Source of the DNA: Chara braunii
Lineage: Eukaryota; Streptophyta; Charophyceae; Charales; Characeae
Assembly: GCA_003427395.1 (NCBI GenBank)
Contig: BFEA01000011.1
Coordinates: forward strand, 4,761,393-4,783,743
Length of the DNA: 22,351 nucleotides
Direction of reading: 5' to 3'
The notes below the pieces were generated by a model. The model was given only the letters and a program-made list of their open reading frames with translations. It had not been told where the DNA came from and made no database searches. This document shows positions 1 to 8,402 of the stretch, in pieces; position 1 is the stretch's first letter; each line of letters opens with the position of its first letter. A program made the translations under genes and the position numbers.

Positions 1-110
1 ACGTACAAGGCCAGCCACGTGGATGACAGGTTGAGCGCTGGCTGCCCCCATCCCCGTGTGTCACAAGGACCCACTTGCACGCAGCCAAAAGGCAAAGAGG
101 TAAAGAAGGG
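1..110 (+). repeat. Left terminal inverted repeat
   Basis: Pairs with about 815-928 read on the other strand. The outermost matching word is CGTACAAGG (2-10 against 928-920). The arms stay similar as far as the purine-rich words around 90-115. Confidence 0.75.
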
Positions 111-157
111 GAGGAGGAAACCAAACCTGACAGGGAAAGAAAGATAGGGAAAGAAAG

Positions 158-174
158 ATATATATATATATATA
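158..174. repeat. TA dinucleotide microsatellite
   Basis: Short run of alternating A and T inside the TIR element. Confidence 0.8.
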
Positions 175-438
175 TTTGTTCTTGTCATTCCTCCTTTTCT
201 CGTTTCTTTCCCTTTATTTTTTTCCCCGTTGCTGGGGTATTTCGTTTTGCGGGCCTGCTGTCTGGTTCCGTTTTTGGACTATGGATATGATAGATCTGTT
301 GTGGTATTTAAGAAAACGTTAGAGAAAGGACAAGGGAAGGAAGGCGTATTAGTCAAACAAAGTAAATGACACATCCCATTTTCTATGTATTTTTTCCCCG
401 TTGTTGGGGTATTTTGTTGTGTTGTGGTAATCTTGTCT

Positions 439-790
439 GCATCCCGGTTGGTTTTGTCCCGTTATTCGGTCTATTCAGTCAGCAGGTAGCGGTGCTTCAT
501 GTGGGACCAGTCATCCGGTTTTTTTTTATTTATTATTATTGTCTTGGCATCCTGGTTGGTTGTTTCCCGTTGTTCGGCCTTTTGGAAAGCGGTGCGGTGC
601 TTGCATGTGGGAATCGTCATCCAGGGATTGTTTTTTATACCTGTCCTCCGGGTTCTTTTTCATTTTTTTTTTCACAGACAAGAATGGTTGACATCCTGGT
701 TGGTCTTGTCCCGTCGTTTGGCCTGTGTGTGTGGTTGGGGCGGTGCTTGCACGTGGGACTTTGTCATCTGGGATCTGTTTTGTTGCCCCC
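439..790 (+). repeat. Three imperfect internal modules of the TIR element
   Basis: Modules begin near 439, 547 and 691. Each runs CATCCYGGTTGGT, then a CCCGT..TT-GG word, then GCGGTGCTT-CATGTGGGA (or CACGTGGGA), then GTCATC-GG, then a T-rich spacer. Start-to-start distances are 108 and 144 bases. A related shorter word, CCCCGTTGYTGGGGTATTT, occurs at about 226 and 396. Confidence 0.6.
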
Positions 791-814
791 TATTCTATAT
801 TATTTGGCTGTTCC

Positions 815-928
815 CTTCCTCTTTTCTTTGCCTCTTTCCCTTTTGGCTGTGTGCAAGTGGGTCGATATGACACACGGGGGTGGGGGCAGCCGCCGCTCAA
901 CCTACATCCACGTGGGCGGCCTTGTACG
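815..928 (-). repeat. Right terminal inverted repeat
   Basis: Reverse complement of the left arm at 1-110. Identity is high but imperfect by eye. Small differences such as GATGACAGG against GATGTAGG show that the copy is not brand new. Confidence 0.75.
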
Positions 929-1308
929 CAAGAGGTTCTGAACAGGGGGGGTTGTAAGGAAGAAGATTAAAAACGAATTCAGTTTTTCTTGTTTTCCTCG
1001 TTTTCTTTCTGTTTTTCGCTTTGGCGCTCTCTGATATTATGTGACAATATATAGCTTATACTATAGGTATCAGTATCGAGTCCGCGCGCACATCCTGCGC
1101 ACATCGGATGTGCCTCATGCAGCAACTTCCATCGTGATAATAATCGGCACATCGGATGTCCCCTGCCATAGAAAGAATTGGCAATGACAATATAATACTG
1201 TAATAATTAACCAGAAAAAGAAAGGATGGGCATAACCCGTCGTGATAATTCCATCCCCACGGGGGAGAGAAGGGGGGGGGGGGGGGGGGGGGTTGGAAGT
1301 CACAATAC
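929..1308 (-). other. Intron of the BolA-like gene (visible part)
   Basis: Starts at the GT donor 1308-1307 and runs left. It contains a 21-base G run on the plus strand (C on the sense strand) at 1272-1292. The word GCACATCGGATGT occurs twice, near 1098 and 1147. No acceptor followed by a BolA second exon was found before the TIR element. Inference: the intron continues through the TIR element and out of the window. Confidence 0.5.
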
Positions 1309-1583
1309 CTGAAATGAGTTTCGGCGCCCGCGGCGTCAGCCGGCATGCCCACGTGTCCAGCGTGAAGGTGCGACTGGTCCTCCACGAGTAAGCGTACCGG
1401 TCGCAGCGTGTCCGTCAGCTTCTGCACTATCGCGCTGTACACGGGCCGCCTGGCTACACCAGCCAAAGTCCTGGCAGCCATATCCGTTCCTGCCGGTAGC
1501 TCAACGCCGCCGTCAGTCACACCGCGGTCGGCGTCGCTCGACACGTCTACAGACATGGAACTGTGCTCCTTCTCCAATACCAT
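1309..1583 (-). CDS. BolA-like protein, first exon (partial gene)
   Basis: The 91 complete codons end in phase 2 at a donor, TTCAG|GTATTG, with GT at 1308-1307. The chosen ATG (1583-1581) follows an in-frame TGA at 1604-1602. Residues 1-44 are an acidic, Ser/Asp/Gly-rich leader. From residue 46 the sequence reads RRPVYSAIVQKL, then LRPVRLLVEDQS, then HLHAGHVG, then GAETHF, which follows the N-terminal half of the BolA fold, including the conserved (H)AGH region and the ETHF strand. BolA proteins partner monothiol glutaredoxins in Fe-S cluster handling; plants have cytosolic, mitochondrial and plastid forms. The missing half (the FEG..RHR helix and strand) must lie in a later exon beyond the left edge, because none is visible at 1-1308. 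Compartment is uncertain: the leader is not a typical transit peptide. Family call is from remembered motifs. Confidence 0.8.
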
Positions 1584-1639
1584 AGACACACTCACAAGTT
1601 TTCACACCGGGAATCGACCTTGCTACGTGCAGCGGGAAA

Positions 1640-2380
1640 TGCTGTAATGGTGGTGGCCCCTGGAAACTTACGAGGCCCCACTGCGGGAAATCGGATTGCA
1701 CCAACGGGCCCAGCTCAGTGGGTACCAACGGGCCCATGAACTGCAGAAATGTTTTCGTTCCCTACCACTGGCAGTGGAGGTTTTGTTCCTGCTGCCGGTA
1801 CTATGTGACAGCGCGCCATGGAGCGTGGCAGATGAGTGGCAGTAAGCGGGGAAGAAAATTTAAAAACACGACAGAGAGATGCAGAGAGTCCGTAATGATG
1901 AGACAGACTGAAAACGAGCCATATTGACAGTGGTTGGGAACCTGTGGGGCTTTGCCACTGAAGGAAATGAGCTTACCACAGTGGAAAGAGCAGGGATTAA
2001 AAATGGGACTGCTGGTCCTCCTTTGTAGCCCGATGTGGGTTGGGCTACAGGTGAGGACCACTCCACACCTGTGAGCAAAAATGTGGCGAATTGTTTGGCC
2101 AATGGAAAACCGCCGCCCTCAGCTCAACTTGCTTCACCAAAAAACATGCCCGCCTACGCACCCTTGCTCCTCGCCAGTGGCGAGAAAAGATGTCGCACAC
2201 AACCAAGGTCCCCTACCCCGGAACAAAACCTCAGCTAGTGGGATTTGGCCCCGGCTTACTGGGAACTGGGTCCAGTGTCCCATATCTCCCAATTCCTCAG
2301 AAGATCCCAAACCGGTGTAGCACTCCGAATGCCCCAGCCACTCTCCTCAGCTAATGAGTGTTGTTGACACATCCATCCCC
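1640..2380. other. Intergenic stretch, no supported gene
   Basis: The short frames here overlap one another and show no family motifs. The word ACCAACGGGCCCA occurs twice, around 1699 and 1723. The only recognisable item is a SINE-like fragment at 2254-2290. Confidence 0.5.
2254..2290 (-). repeat. Short fragment of the SINE-like family
   Basis: On the minus strand it reads ATATGGGACACTGGACCCAG then TTCCCAG. This matches the 5' part (ATATGGGATGCTGGACCC, then TTTCCAG) of the copy at 8235-8389. It is a small diverged piece without the 3' hairpin or tail. Confidence 0.4.
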
Positions 2381-2386
2381 CTGTAG

Positions 2387-2545
2387 GCCAGGAAGACAGC
2401 AGAAGGGACAACCAACAAGGATCGTATCATGCAAAGCATGTTGGACGTCATCCGGGAGTTGGAGGAGGTGTCGGCTCCTCAGCTGGATGCGTTCATTGAT
2501 TGGCGACAAGCGGATACCCTGATGCGGCGCTGCTACAATATTTGA
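2387..2545 (+). other. Possible short exon or remnant ORF
   Basis: A pyrimidine-rich stretch ending in CTGTAG (2381-2386) could be a splice acceptor. The following frame is open for 52 codons to a TGA at 2543. It contains MQSMLDVIRELEEVSAPQLD, an amphipathic helix-like segment that looks more protein-like than its surroundings. No family is recognised. It could be an exon of a host gene, part of an old transposon, or chance. Confidence 0.2.
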
Positions 2546-2732
2546 TGAAGGGTGTGATCTGTGCGCAGCTTTGGAGGCGAGTTTGTGCGAACAAGGCCAA
2601 CTGCCCCTTGAGGAGGGTTACATGCAGGGAGGGGCTGAAGAACGGCAGCTTCTTCCAGCCTCTCCACAGAATGGCGGCGGCTTATGATGGGTGGGTGATT
2701 GGTTGCCGGCCAGTGATAACAGTGGAAACACC

Positions 2733-2870
2733 ACAAACAACAACAACAACACTGAAGACTGGATCAAAGACTCGAACAACGACAATAATGCCATCAACGA
2801 CAATGGCTACACCAACAACAACAACAGGAGAAACGATAATAACCACGACACTTGCAAGATCGGCATCATT
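2733..2870 (+). repeat. AAC/ACA-rich low-complexity tract
   Basis: Imperfect CAA/ACG/AAC triplets. One frame reads as poly-Asn stretches and another as poly-Thr stretches. Two frames being open at once is explained by the triplet composition and is not good evidence for a gene. Confidence 0.6.
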
Positions 2871-3207
2871 AACAACGACATCGGGAGCGAGGGCGGCTGC
2901 TTCGATGACACTTGTGGTGCTGGCGAATTTGCGTCGCTAGTGGGCACACGAGTTTTGTCGCGGGTGGGGGTGGGGTGGGGGGGGACTGGATTCCATCTGT
3001 CAAGGGTTAGCAGGTTCCCCAACCCTAATTGCTTGCTCGATCGCATGAGTGATTCTTTTGATAGTTGTGTTCTATTGATTGAGCAAGAGTACCTGGTTTG
3101 GGGTTGATTAGGGTTTCTGGTGTTGCTGTTTGCTGATTGGGATGGCTGATAGGGATTCTGACGAACATATACAAATAGTATTGGATGCATGGTATGCCAT
3201 ATCCACA
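2871..3207. other. Intergenic, nothing recognised
   Basis: A G-rich run lies at about 2960-2985, followed by unremarkable mixed sequence. No motif or long frame with family character was seen. Confidence 0.4.
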
Positions 3208-3393
3208 CATCACTGTAAAGGGATGCTGGACCCGATTTCCAGCTGATACACATCACATCATTGTACAGGGACGCTGGACCCGATTTCCAACAATAGATGG
3301 AGCCTTCGACGCTGGGGCCTACTTATCGAGGCTGCTCTTATCACCTCGTTAAGTAGGTTTTCCCTCATACGAAGTTAAAAAAAAAAGAAAAAA
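3208..3393 (+). mobile_element. SINE-like retroposon copy A with duplicated 5' part
   Basis: The plus strand carries GCTGGACCCGATTTCCA twice (about 3223 and 3271), a duplication of ~48 bases covering the 5' part. It then continues AATAGATGGAGCC, a hairpin, and an A-rich tail at 3377-3393. The hairpin is 14-base arms 3318-3331 and 3344-3357 (13 of 14 paired) around the loop CTGCTCTTATCA. The order matches the minus-strand copies at 8235-8389 and 8945-9048. No convincing target duplication was found. No protein is encoded. Confidence 0.6.
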
Positions 3394-3422
3394 GGATCAT
3401 AACCACAACAAGCTACCTAACC

Positions 3423-3740
3423 TCAAGGAGGGGCGTTGTCTTGGCAGGTATTGATGCTTAGATCCTGTTCCTTGTAGTCCTTCAATGCTTGGTGCTTACC
3501 ATCATGCATAACCATTTCCACAGGACTGCAGTTATGTTGTTGCCTGAGGATGTGGTACACTCCCAACTCGGAAGTGTACAGGTGCATTGGAATAGTACTA
3601 CAGTTCTGAAGCACCTAGTAAATCCAGTGGCACTTTGTCGCATCCACGATGAGTGCTGCAACCATAACTCCTTTAAATCTAGCTGCAGGTCCAACTATGC
3701 CATGGTGGTTGGCATTCAGCCCCACCCTGCATTCTGCAAG
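3423..3740 (-). other. Possible LINE 3' region, function not recognised
   Basis: Two overlapping minus-strand frames are open here, but neither shows a clear zinc finger or RNase H motif. The position just downstream of the LINE C-terminal fragment suggests the same element. This is inference only. Confidence 0.25.
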
Positions 3741-4600
3741 TTAGGGTAGAAAAGAGAATTTTCCTTCGTTATCGAAGTGCACGAGGATAACCTGCTCAAA
3801 AGTGGGTTCCACCACCCACACTCGGAAATTTGGGACATTAGTGCTATCCACTGCCAAAAATCTGCAGAAGAGTGGAGCCAGGGCTAGATCAACAAATCTA
3901 TACCATATGTCAGGCAAGGAAGTAATATCCACAGAGAGAGAAGTTTCATCGAACGCGCTGGTATCACAAAGATGATTGTCTAGAGTTTGCAACCTGCCTT
4001 CCTCAGAGAGGGAACTTTGCGCCTCAAGCCAGAGCCCAATAGCCAACCAAAATTATCAGGTTGCCTGAATATCCTTCACTCTATGATTCTCTTCTCCATT
4101 TATCGTCTGCCAAAGTTCTATGGCACATATTGTGCAGAGAGGGATAGACAGTCTATGTCCAATATTTTAGGGTTCTCAAACATAATTTCATTCAATACCT
4201 CCGTTTTTGAAGTAGGCTCGCTTCACTGATCAAGTGAGAGCTTATCAAGTGAGAGCTTCTTCCAAGCAAATAGCAACCCTCTCCAGAGCGCAGACTTGGA
4301 TAATCTATATATAAAGGACTTGTATGTGAGACACGACAAAAAATTTAATGGATTCACTACACTTCGCTCCTTAGTTAGAATATTTTATCCCAATTGAATC
4401 CGCAACGTCATATCAGTTTCCATAAATGTCCATATGGCCCAACGTGCGAGATTTATCAATTTAAAATCAGTGATCCCTACCTTTTAGAGACCACCATATT
4501 CTTCCTTCGCATCTAGCTTCCACATAAGTTTTCTTGCCCTGGCCTTAATGCATGCATATGCCTCATCGCCAAGCAGATCTCGCCCTCCACATATTGTTAA
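3741..4600 (-). pseudogene. LINE C-terminal fragment, second copy
   Basis: The minus strand begins at about 4590 with the same thumb-region sequence as 5440-5263: GGCGAT, then GCATATGC, and a WKL-type word. It passes through frames containing EPTSKTEVLNEIMFENP and then a 101-codon open frame (4046-3741). That frame includes FLAVDSTNVPNFRVWVVEP, which resembles the region downstream of reverse transcriptase in plant LINEs. It is interrupted by stops near 4230 and 4385. Identity with the first copy is about 80% by eye, which favours a separate insertion over a fresh local duplication. Family assignment rests mainly on the overlap with the better-preserved copy. Confidence 0.5.
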
Positions 4601-4613
4601 GATGTGGTGTCAT

Positions 4614-4636
4614 TTTCGGTGAATTTTTCACCGAAA
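4614..4636. repeat. Perfect 9-bp hairpin
   Basis: TTTCGGTGA, five-base loop ATTTT, TCACCGAAA. It sits at the boundary between the LINE fragment and the T-rich tandem region and may mark the edge of an insertion. Confidence 0.6.
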
Positions 4637-4669
4637 CTGCCATATTTCCCCGAATTGGTGTTTTTCTGT

Positions 4670-5160
4670 TTTTTTTTTTTTTTTTTTCTGTGATATGTAT
4701 GTGCTTTAGGGTATATTTGTATTCAATTTCGATGCATTCGGACCGCTAACAAAAATGTTGGTAAAAACATCAAATTCAGAAAACAAATTGGCGAAGTCTG
4801 AACGCTACTCCGAATAGGGTTTTACAATGTTTTTTAGTTTTTTTTTTTTTTTTTTTTTNTTTTTTTTGCCTTTTTTTTTTTTTTTTATGTTTGAATTATG
4901 AGTCTGCATTGTTGTTTCTTGTTTGTTTTTTTGTGTGATATGTACGTGCTTTAGGGTATATCTGTATTCAGTTTCGATGCATTTGGACCGCTAATAAAAA
5001 TGTTGGCAAAAACACAAAATTCGAAAAACAAATTGGCGAACTCTTAAAGCTACTCCAAATAAGGTTTTACAATGCTTTTTATTTTATTTTTTTTTATTTT
5101 CATTTTTTTGCCTGTTTTGTTTTTTTAATGTTTGTATTACGAGCCTGCATTGTTTGTTCG
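4670..5160. repeat. Tandem pair, period about 245 bp
   Basis: The block 4693-4840 is repeated at 4938-5085, including GTGCTTTAGGGTATAT, TTTCGATGCATT, GGACCGCTAA and AAACAAATTGGCGAA. The similarity continues into T-rich spacers and a GCCTGCATTG / GTCTGCATTG word. The copies differ at many sites, so the duplication is old. One N lies in the T run at about 4859. No coding frame is apparent. It separates the two LINE copies. Confidence 0.75.
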
Positions 5161-5254
5161 CTAATTGTTTTACGACATTGCTTGTGGTTGTGCGCTGGAA
5201 AACACCGAGTTTTTTATCTTCCATCAACTCTCTCACCCTTCCCTATATTCGCAG

Positions 5255-6450
5255 AAGAGCTAGATTTGTCAGTTTAGGATCGGGGGATCCCTATCCCCCA
5301 CTCTAGTTGGGGAAAGGCAACAGTGTCTCAGGCCACCTTGTTCAGACCACCCTATTCTTCCTTTTATGTATAGCTTCCATATAAGCTTTCTTATTCTGAC
5401 CTCAATGCACGCATATGCCTTATCGCCAAGCAAATCACTTCTGAGCTTGATCACATACCACGCACGCGAGGGGGGACTCGGAGGCTGCAACAACTATCAA
5501 CAATACCCTCCTGTGTAACGATGTTTTTTCTTCCAACAGTTGATCCCAGTAATCTGCACAATTAGACATAGGAATTTAAGTCTCCGATAAGTGCTTTAAG
5601 AGTCTTCAGGAACACCCTTCATGTCCCAATCAACACCAAGCTGGTAAGGGAAGGGTAATAAATAAGCAGACTTTATCCAGTTTATAGAGGTCTCTACTAA
5701 GCCGTGATAAGTGTTTAGTACCTTAGGAATCTTTGCGAAAACTTATGGCATGTTTTCAACGCAGATAGTGAGGTCGTCTGTGATAACGCTTATTTTCCAC
5801 ACCATTTTCAATATCATTTTTAAGGCCAAAGATGTTCAAGTTAAATTCGAAGTTGTTTAAAAGCACTTCCAAACGATCAACAAAAAGGAAAGGGGCCAAA
5901 GGACATCCCTGACGCAAGGAGTGAGCTCGTTTAGAGGATTCAGACAGATGTCCACGCAACTAAGGTAGTGGCTTGTGAATACATGGTTCTAACCCACATT
6001 CGAACATTGCATCCAAATCCCATGTGTTTCGAAGTGGTATGGACAAAAGTACATCCCACTTTCTCGTATATTTTTTTCCATATCGAGTAAAAGAAGTGAC
6101 ACGTCCCTTCTTTCTAACAATAATTTCCACCGCTTGAATAGCAGTAACAACATTGTTAAAAATAAACCGTCCTTTTACAAAAGCACCATATTCTTATCCG
6201 GTTAAAAGTGAAAGGTATTCATCGAGACGGACGACGAAAGTTTTGGCCCAACGTTTGTAGGTCGTATTCAACAAGTAGATTGACCGCCAATTTCTATTGT
6301 CCCTCTTATCACTTCTCTCATGCAAGACTCAAGTAATCTCTTCATCCATTCCTTTCATAATTGGTGCTCTAACGAGGACGTTATTAAACCACTTCGTTGA
6401 GACTAGGCCAATTGGGCAGGTCGTTGGGGCCTAAGGCTTAACCCTTGGTC
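5255..6450 (-). pseudogene. LINE reverse transcriptase, degenerate
   Basis: Minus-strand translation gives RDNRNWRSIYLLNTTYK at about 6305-6255, the conserved N-W-R-P-I-S-L-L-N block. GAFVKGRFIFNNVV follows. RQGCPLAPFLF lies at about 5917-5882, the conserved (V)RQG.PL.P.LF block. ITDDLTIC covers the catalytic Asp-Asp box, with GACGAC at 5778-5773; the usual Y/F-A before DD has changed to I-T. Between these, the motif A region reads LLDMEK only after a frame change near 6080, and a TAA interrupts the frame just after the first block. RIRKLIWKL near 5385 resembles the LINE thumb. It would have copied LINE RNA at a nicked target; it is now non-functional. Confidence 0.75.
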
Positions 6451-6451
6451 A

Positions 6452-6978
6452 TCAATGTTGGTACCTCGTGGAGTTTCTTTGTCGAATGGGCAAAGTTAAG
6501 ATCAGGAGAAACATAAATTGGGAAAGTTTATATGAAAAGTGAAGAAAATCAGAATTTTTTTTCAAATCGATATCAGGTAAGTCATAGGTCTGACAAGTCG
6601 TAAATATGTCACTTAAATATTCATTTGCATAATCACACATGAGCAAAGTGTTTTCTACCGTAGGCACGATGAGGGAGAAGGGTGCTTCAACTCTCTCATC
6701 AACGGCTTAGTCAGATCAGAGGAGCACTGCATGAAAAGTTTACTTAGTCATTCAATCATAATAAATTATTCATTTAGTTGTTGTCCATTCCTCTCAGTGT
6801 TCATCTCTTTTCTAATCTCGAAGAATTCCAATTTGGCTTGGGCCCTGTTTCGATGATGCATCCAATATAAGTCCCGAGTTAAGATAAGTACCCAAGCTTT
6901 GTTCAGCCAGCAGGATCTCATTGTACCATGTTCTTGGCCTGTTTGATAATAGCATAACTTTTCAAAATAGGAAATGCA
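6452..6978 (-). pseudogene. LINE linker between endonuclease and reverse transcriptase
   Basis: The minus strand is open over 6667-6452 (71 codons) and has the position expected of the linker between the two enzymatic domains. No catalytic motif lies here. Assignment rests on position and strand, with weak similarity to the YY..LY-type linker text of plant LINEs. Confidence 0.4.
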
Positions 6979-7885
6979 TTACGTGCCTCTTGTATGGCCG
7001 CGATGGTACCATCGAACCAGACTTGGGGGGAGGCACAAAGGGGAGCTGCCTTTTTTTGAGTCCCGGACTTTATTTAACCATTCTAGAAGCGCCGGATCCT
7101 TCAGGTGATCCACATTCAGCTTTAAGTTCCCCGGGATTCTGTCAGGGTTGTCTCCTAGTTGTAAATAAAATATTACTAGACAATGGTTCAAAAGGGGAGA
7201 ACCTCCCACTTTGGTGCTAACACACAGAGAGCAGGGTACTCCTCTCATCAACACAAAATCCAATTGACACTCATAAGTAATGCCTAAGTGCATTCAAGAC
7301 GAAGTTAGGAGAATCCGGGGAAATCCATGATTATCCCGGTAAGCATTCGTGAGGTTACACCAACTTACACGTATGATGACTGCAGCAAGCAGGCATCCAT
7401 GCAAAGGGGCGCATGTAAGGGAGAGTCAAAGCAAGCTGGGATTAAAAGTTGTGTTTCAGTCAACCGCTAGGACAAGGTTAGGAGAATCCGGGGTAAGTTC
7501 GGGAAAATCTACAATAAAGCATACCTGCTCATTATATTCCACACGCAAATATAAGGACATTCCAAGTCAACTTTTGTTGTCATCCAACACCATCACCCCC
7601 AGATATCGAAGAAGAGTCAATGATTTCAACTAAGAGGTCCCGTTGGAATAAGATGGTCGTACCACCCCTAGTGTCATAAGCAGAGGACAAAAATTGGAGG
7701 GCGGTCCACCACTATTTCATATTCCGGTGCTTGTCTTTCATTGAGTCTAGTTTCTTGTAAAAACACTATCTTGACATCATTTTCTTTCAAATGTCCAGAC
7801 TTCCAAGAGGATACGTCTAGTATATTCCTGTTGGTCGTGTCACCCTTCAATATTCAAGGGGGAAAAAGTCAGTTTACTTCCCATT
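6979..7885 (-). pseudogene. LINE AP-type endonuclease, degenerate
   Basis: Reading minus, LTFSPLNIEG at about 7872-7843 is the start of the endonuclease fold. KIVFLQETRLNERQAP (about 7775-7730) contains the catalytic Glu in LQETR. RGGTTILFQRDLLVEIID follows at about 7675-7620. YECQLDFVL lies near 7270-7250, and the final catalytic S-D-H appears as LNH near 7190-7180. PGNLKLNVDHLKDPALLEW then matches the usual linker. At least three frameshifts or stops separate these pieces, and the DH dyad has become NH, so the enzyme is dead. In active LINEs this domain nicks the target DNA to prime reverse transcription. Confidence 0.75.
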
Positions 7886-7993
7886 GACACCCTTTTGATC
7901 GGTTACTGAATGGATCTACTAGTCACGGGGCGCCAAGCAGAAGTGCTGATTTTAGCCGCCTAGATTGTTTCTCATGTGCCTTCAAGTTTGGGT

Positions 7994-8018
7994 AAAAAAA
8001 AAAAAAAAAAAAAAAAAA
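7994..8018 (+). repeat. A run (25 bases)
   Basis: An uninterrupted A tract within the minus-strand LINE. It could be the tail of another plus-strand retroposed piece or an expanded simple repeat. No element body ending here was identified. Confidence 0.6.
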
Positions 8019-8221
8019 GTTGGGGTGCACCAATCGAGGATTGCTGTAGCAATCGTGCGATTACCCAGCTCATCCACCAGCATGATGTCTCTGAAAGTTG
8101 AGTTACTAGGCAATACCAGCTGAGATATCCCAAGATAGAAAACATTTAGCTCTTTCAATTGACCTGTATTCAGTGAGCGCGCATTGAAAAATGCATAAAA
8201 CAGGGCAAGCTTCCTGCCTGC

Positions 8222-8234
8222 GGAATGGCTTGTA
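8222..8234 (+). repeat. Target-site duplication of SINE copy B (left)
   Basis: GGAATGGCTTGTA, identical to 8390-8402 on the other side of the SINE. Confidence 0.8.
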
Positions 8235-8389
8235 AGTCTTTTTTTTTTTTTTTTTTTTTGAGAACACCCCCCCCGGTGATAGTGGTGCTGGTAAGAGCAG
8301 TCACCACTACCCCCGGGGGAGAGGTTCCATCTATTGGTGGGGAGCATCACCCGCTGGAAACCGGGTCCAGCATCCCATATACAGATTGT
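8235..8389 (-). mobile_element. SINE-like retroposon copy B, with target duplication
   Basis: The copy is flanked by GGAATGGCTTGTA at 8222-8234 and 8390-8402, a 13-bp direct repeat typical of LINE-driven retroposition. The minus strand reads ATATGGGATGCTGGACCC, GATGCTCCCCACCAATAGAT, a hairpin, and a poly(A) tail (T run 8239-8259). The hairpin arms are 8271-8287 and 8302-8318, 15 of 17 paired, around a 14-base loop with CTGCTCTTACCA in the sense orientation. A smaller constant hairpin, CTGGA-CCCGGTT-TCCAG, lies upstream. About 130 bp without the tail; no clear Pol III A/B boxes. This is the best-defined copy because both boundaries are visible. Confidence 0.8.
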
Positions 8390-8402
8390 GGAATGGCTTG
8401 TA
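8390..8402 (+). repeat. Target-site duplication of SINE copy B (right)
   Basis: GGAATGGCTTGTA, identical to 8222-8234. Confidence 0.8.

Larger units (their letters stand above)
1..928. mobile_element. Non-autonomous TIR DNA element, left tip at window edge
   Basis: The first ~110 bases reappear as a reverse complement at about 815-928. Both arms contain GTACAAGGCC, CCACGTGGATG, GGTTGAGCG, GGCTGCCCCCA, CCCGTGTGTCA, ACCCACTTGCAC and CAGCCAAAAGG in the same order, with scattered substitutions. The interior has no protein-like frame; it is T-rich, with a TA microsatellite (158-174) and three imperfect copies of an ~85-bp module. This fits a non-autonomous, MITE-like or Mutator-like DNA transposon, but the superfamily cannot be set. 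The target-site duplication cannot be checked because the left flank is missing. By inference it lies in the intron of the adjacent BolA-like gene. Confidence 0.75.

Noticed and set aside
366-941. Long Phe/Cys-rich frames inside the TIR element
   Set aside because: Several overlapping frames are open because the sequence is T-rich and repeated; there is no motif, and the triplicated non-coding module explains the length.
1504-1740. Overlapping ORFs antisense to the BolA-like exon
   Set aside because: Shadow frames of the exon; no family motifs and no splice logic.
2500-2940. 146-codon Thr-rich frame
   Set aside because: It starts at TTG and depends on the AAC/ACA triplet tract, which opens a second frame (Asn-rich) equally well.
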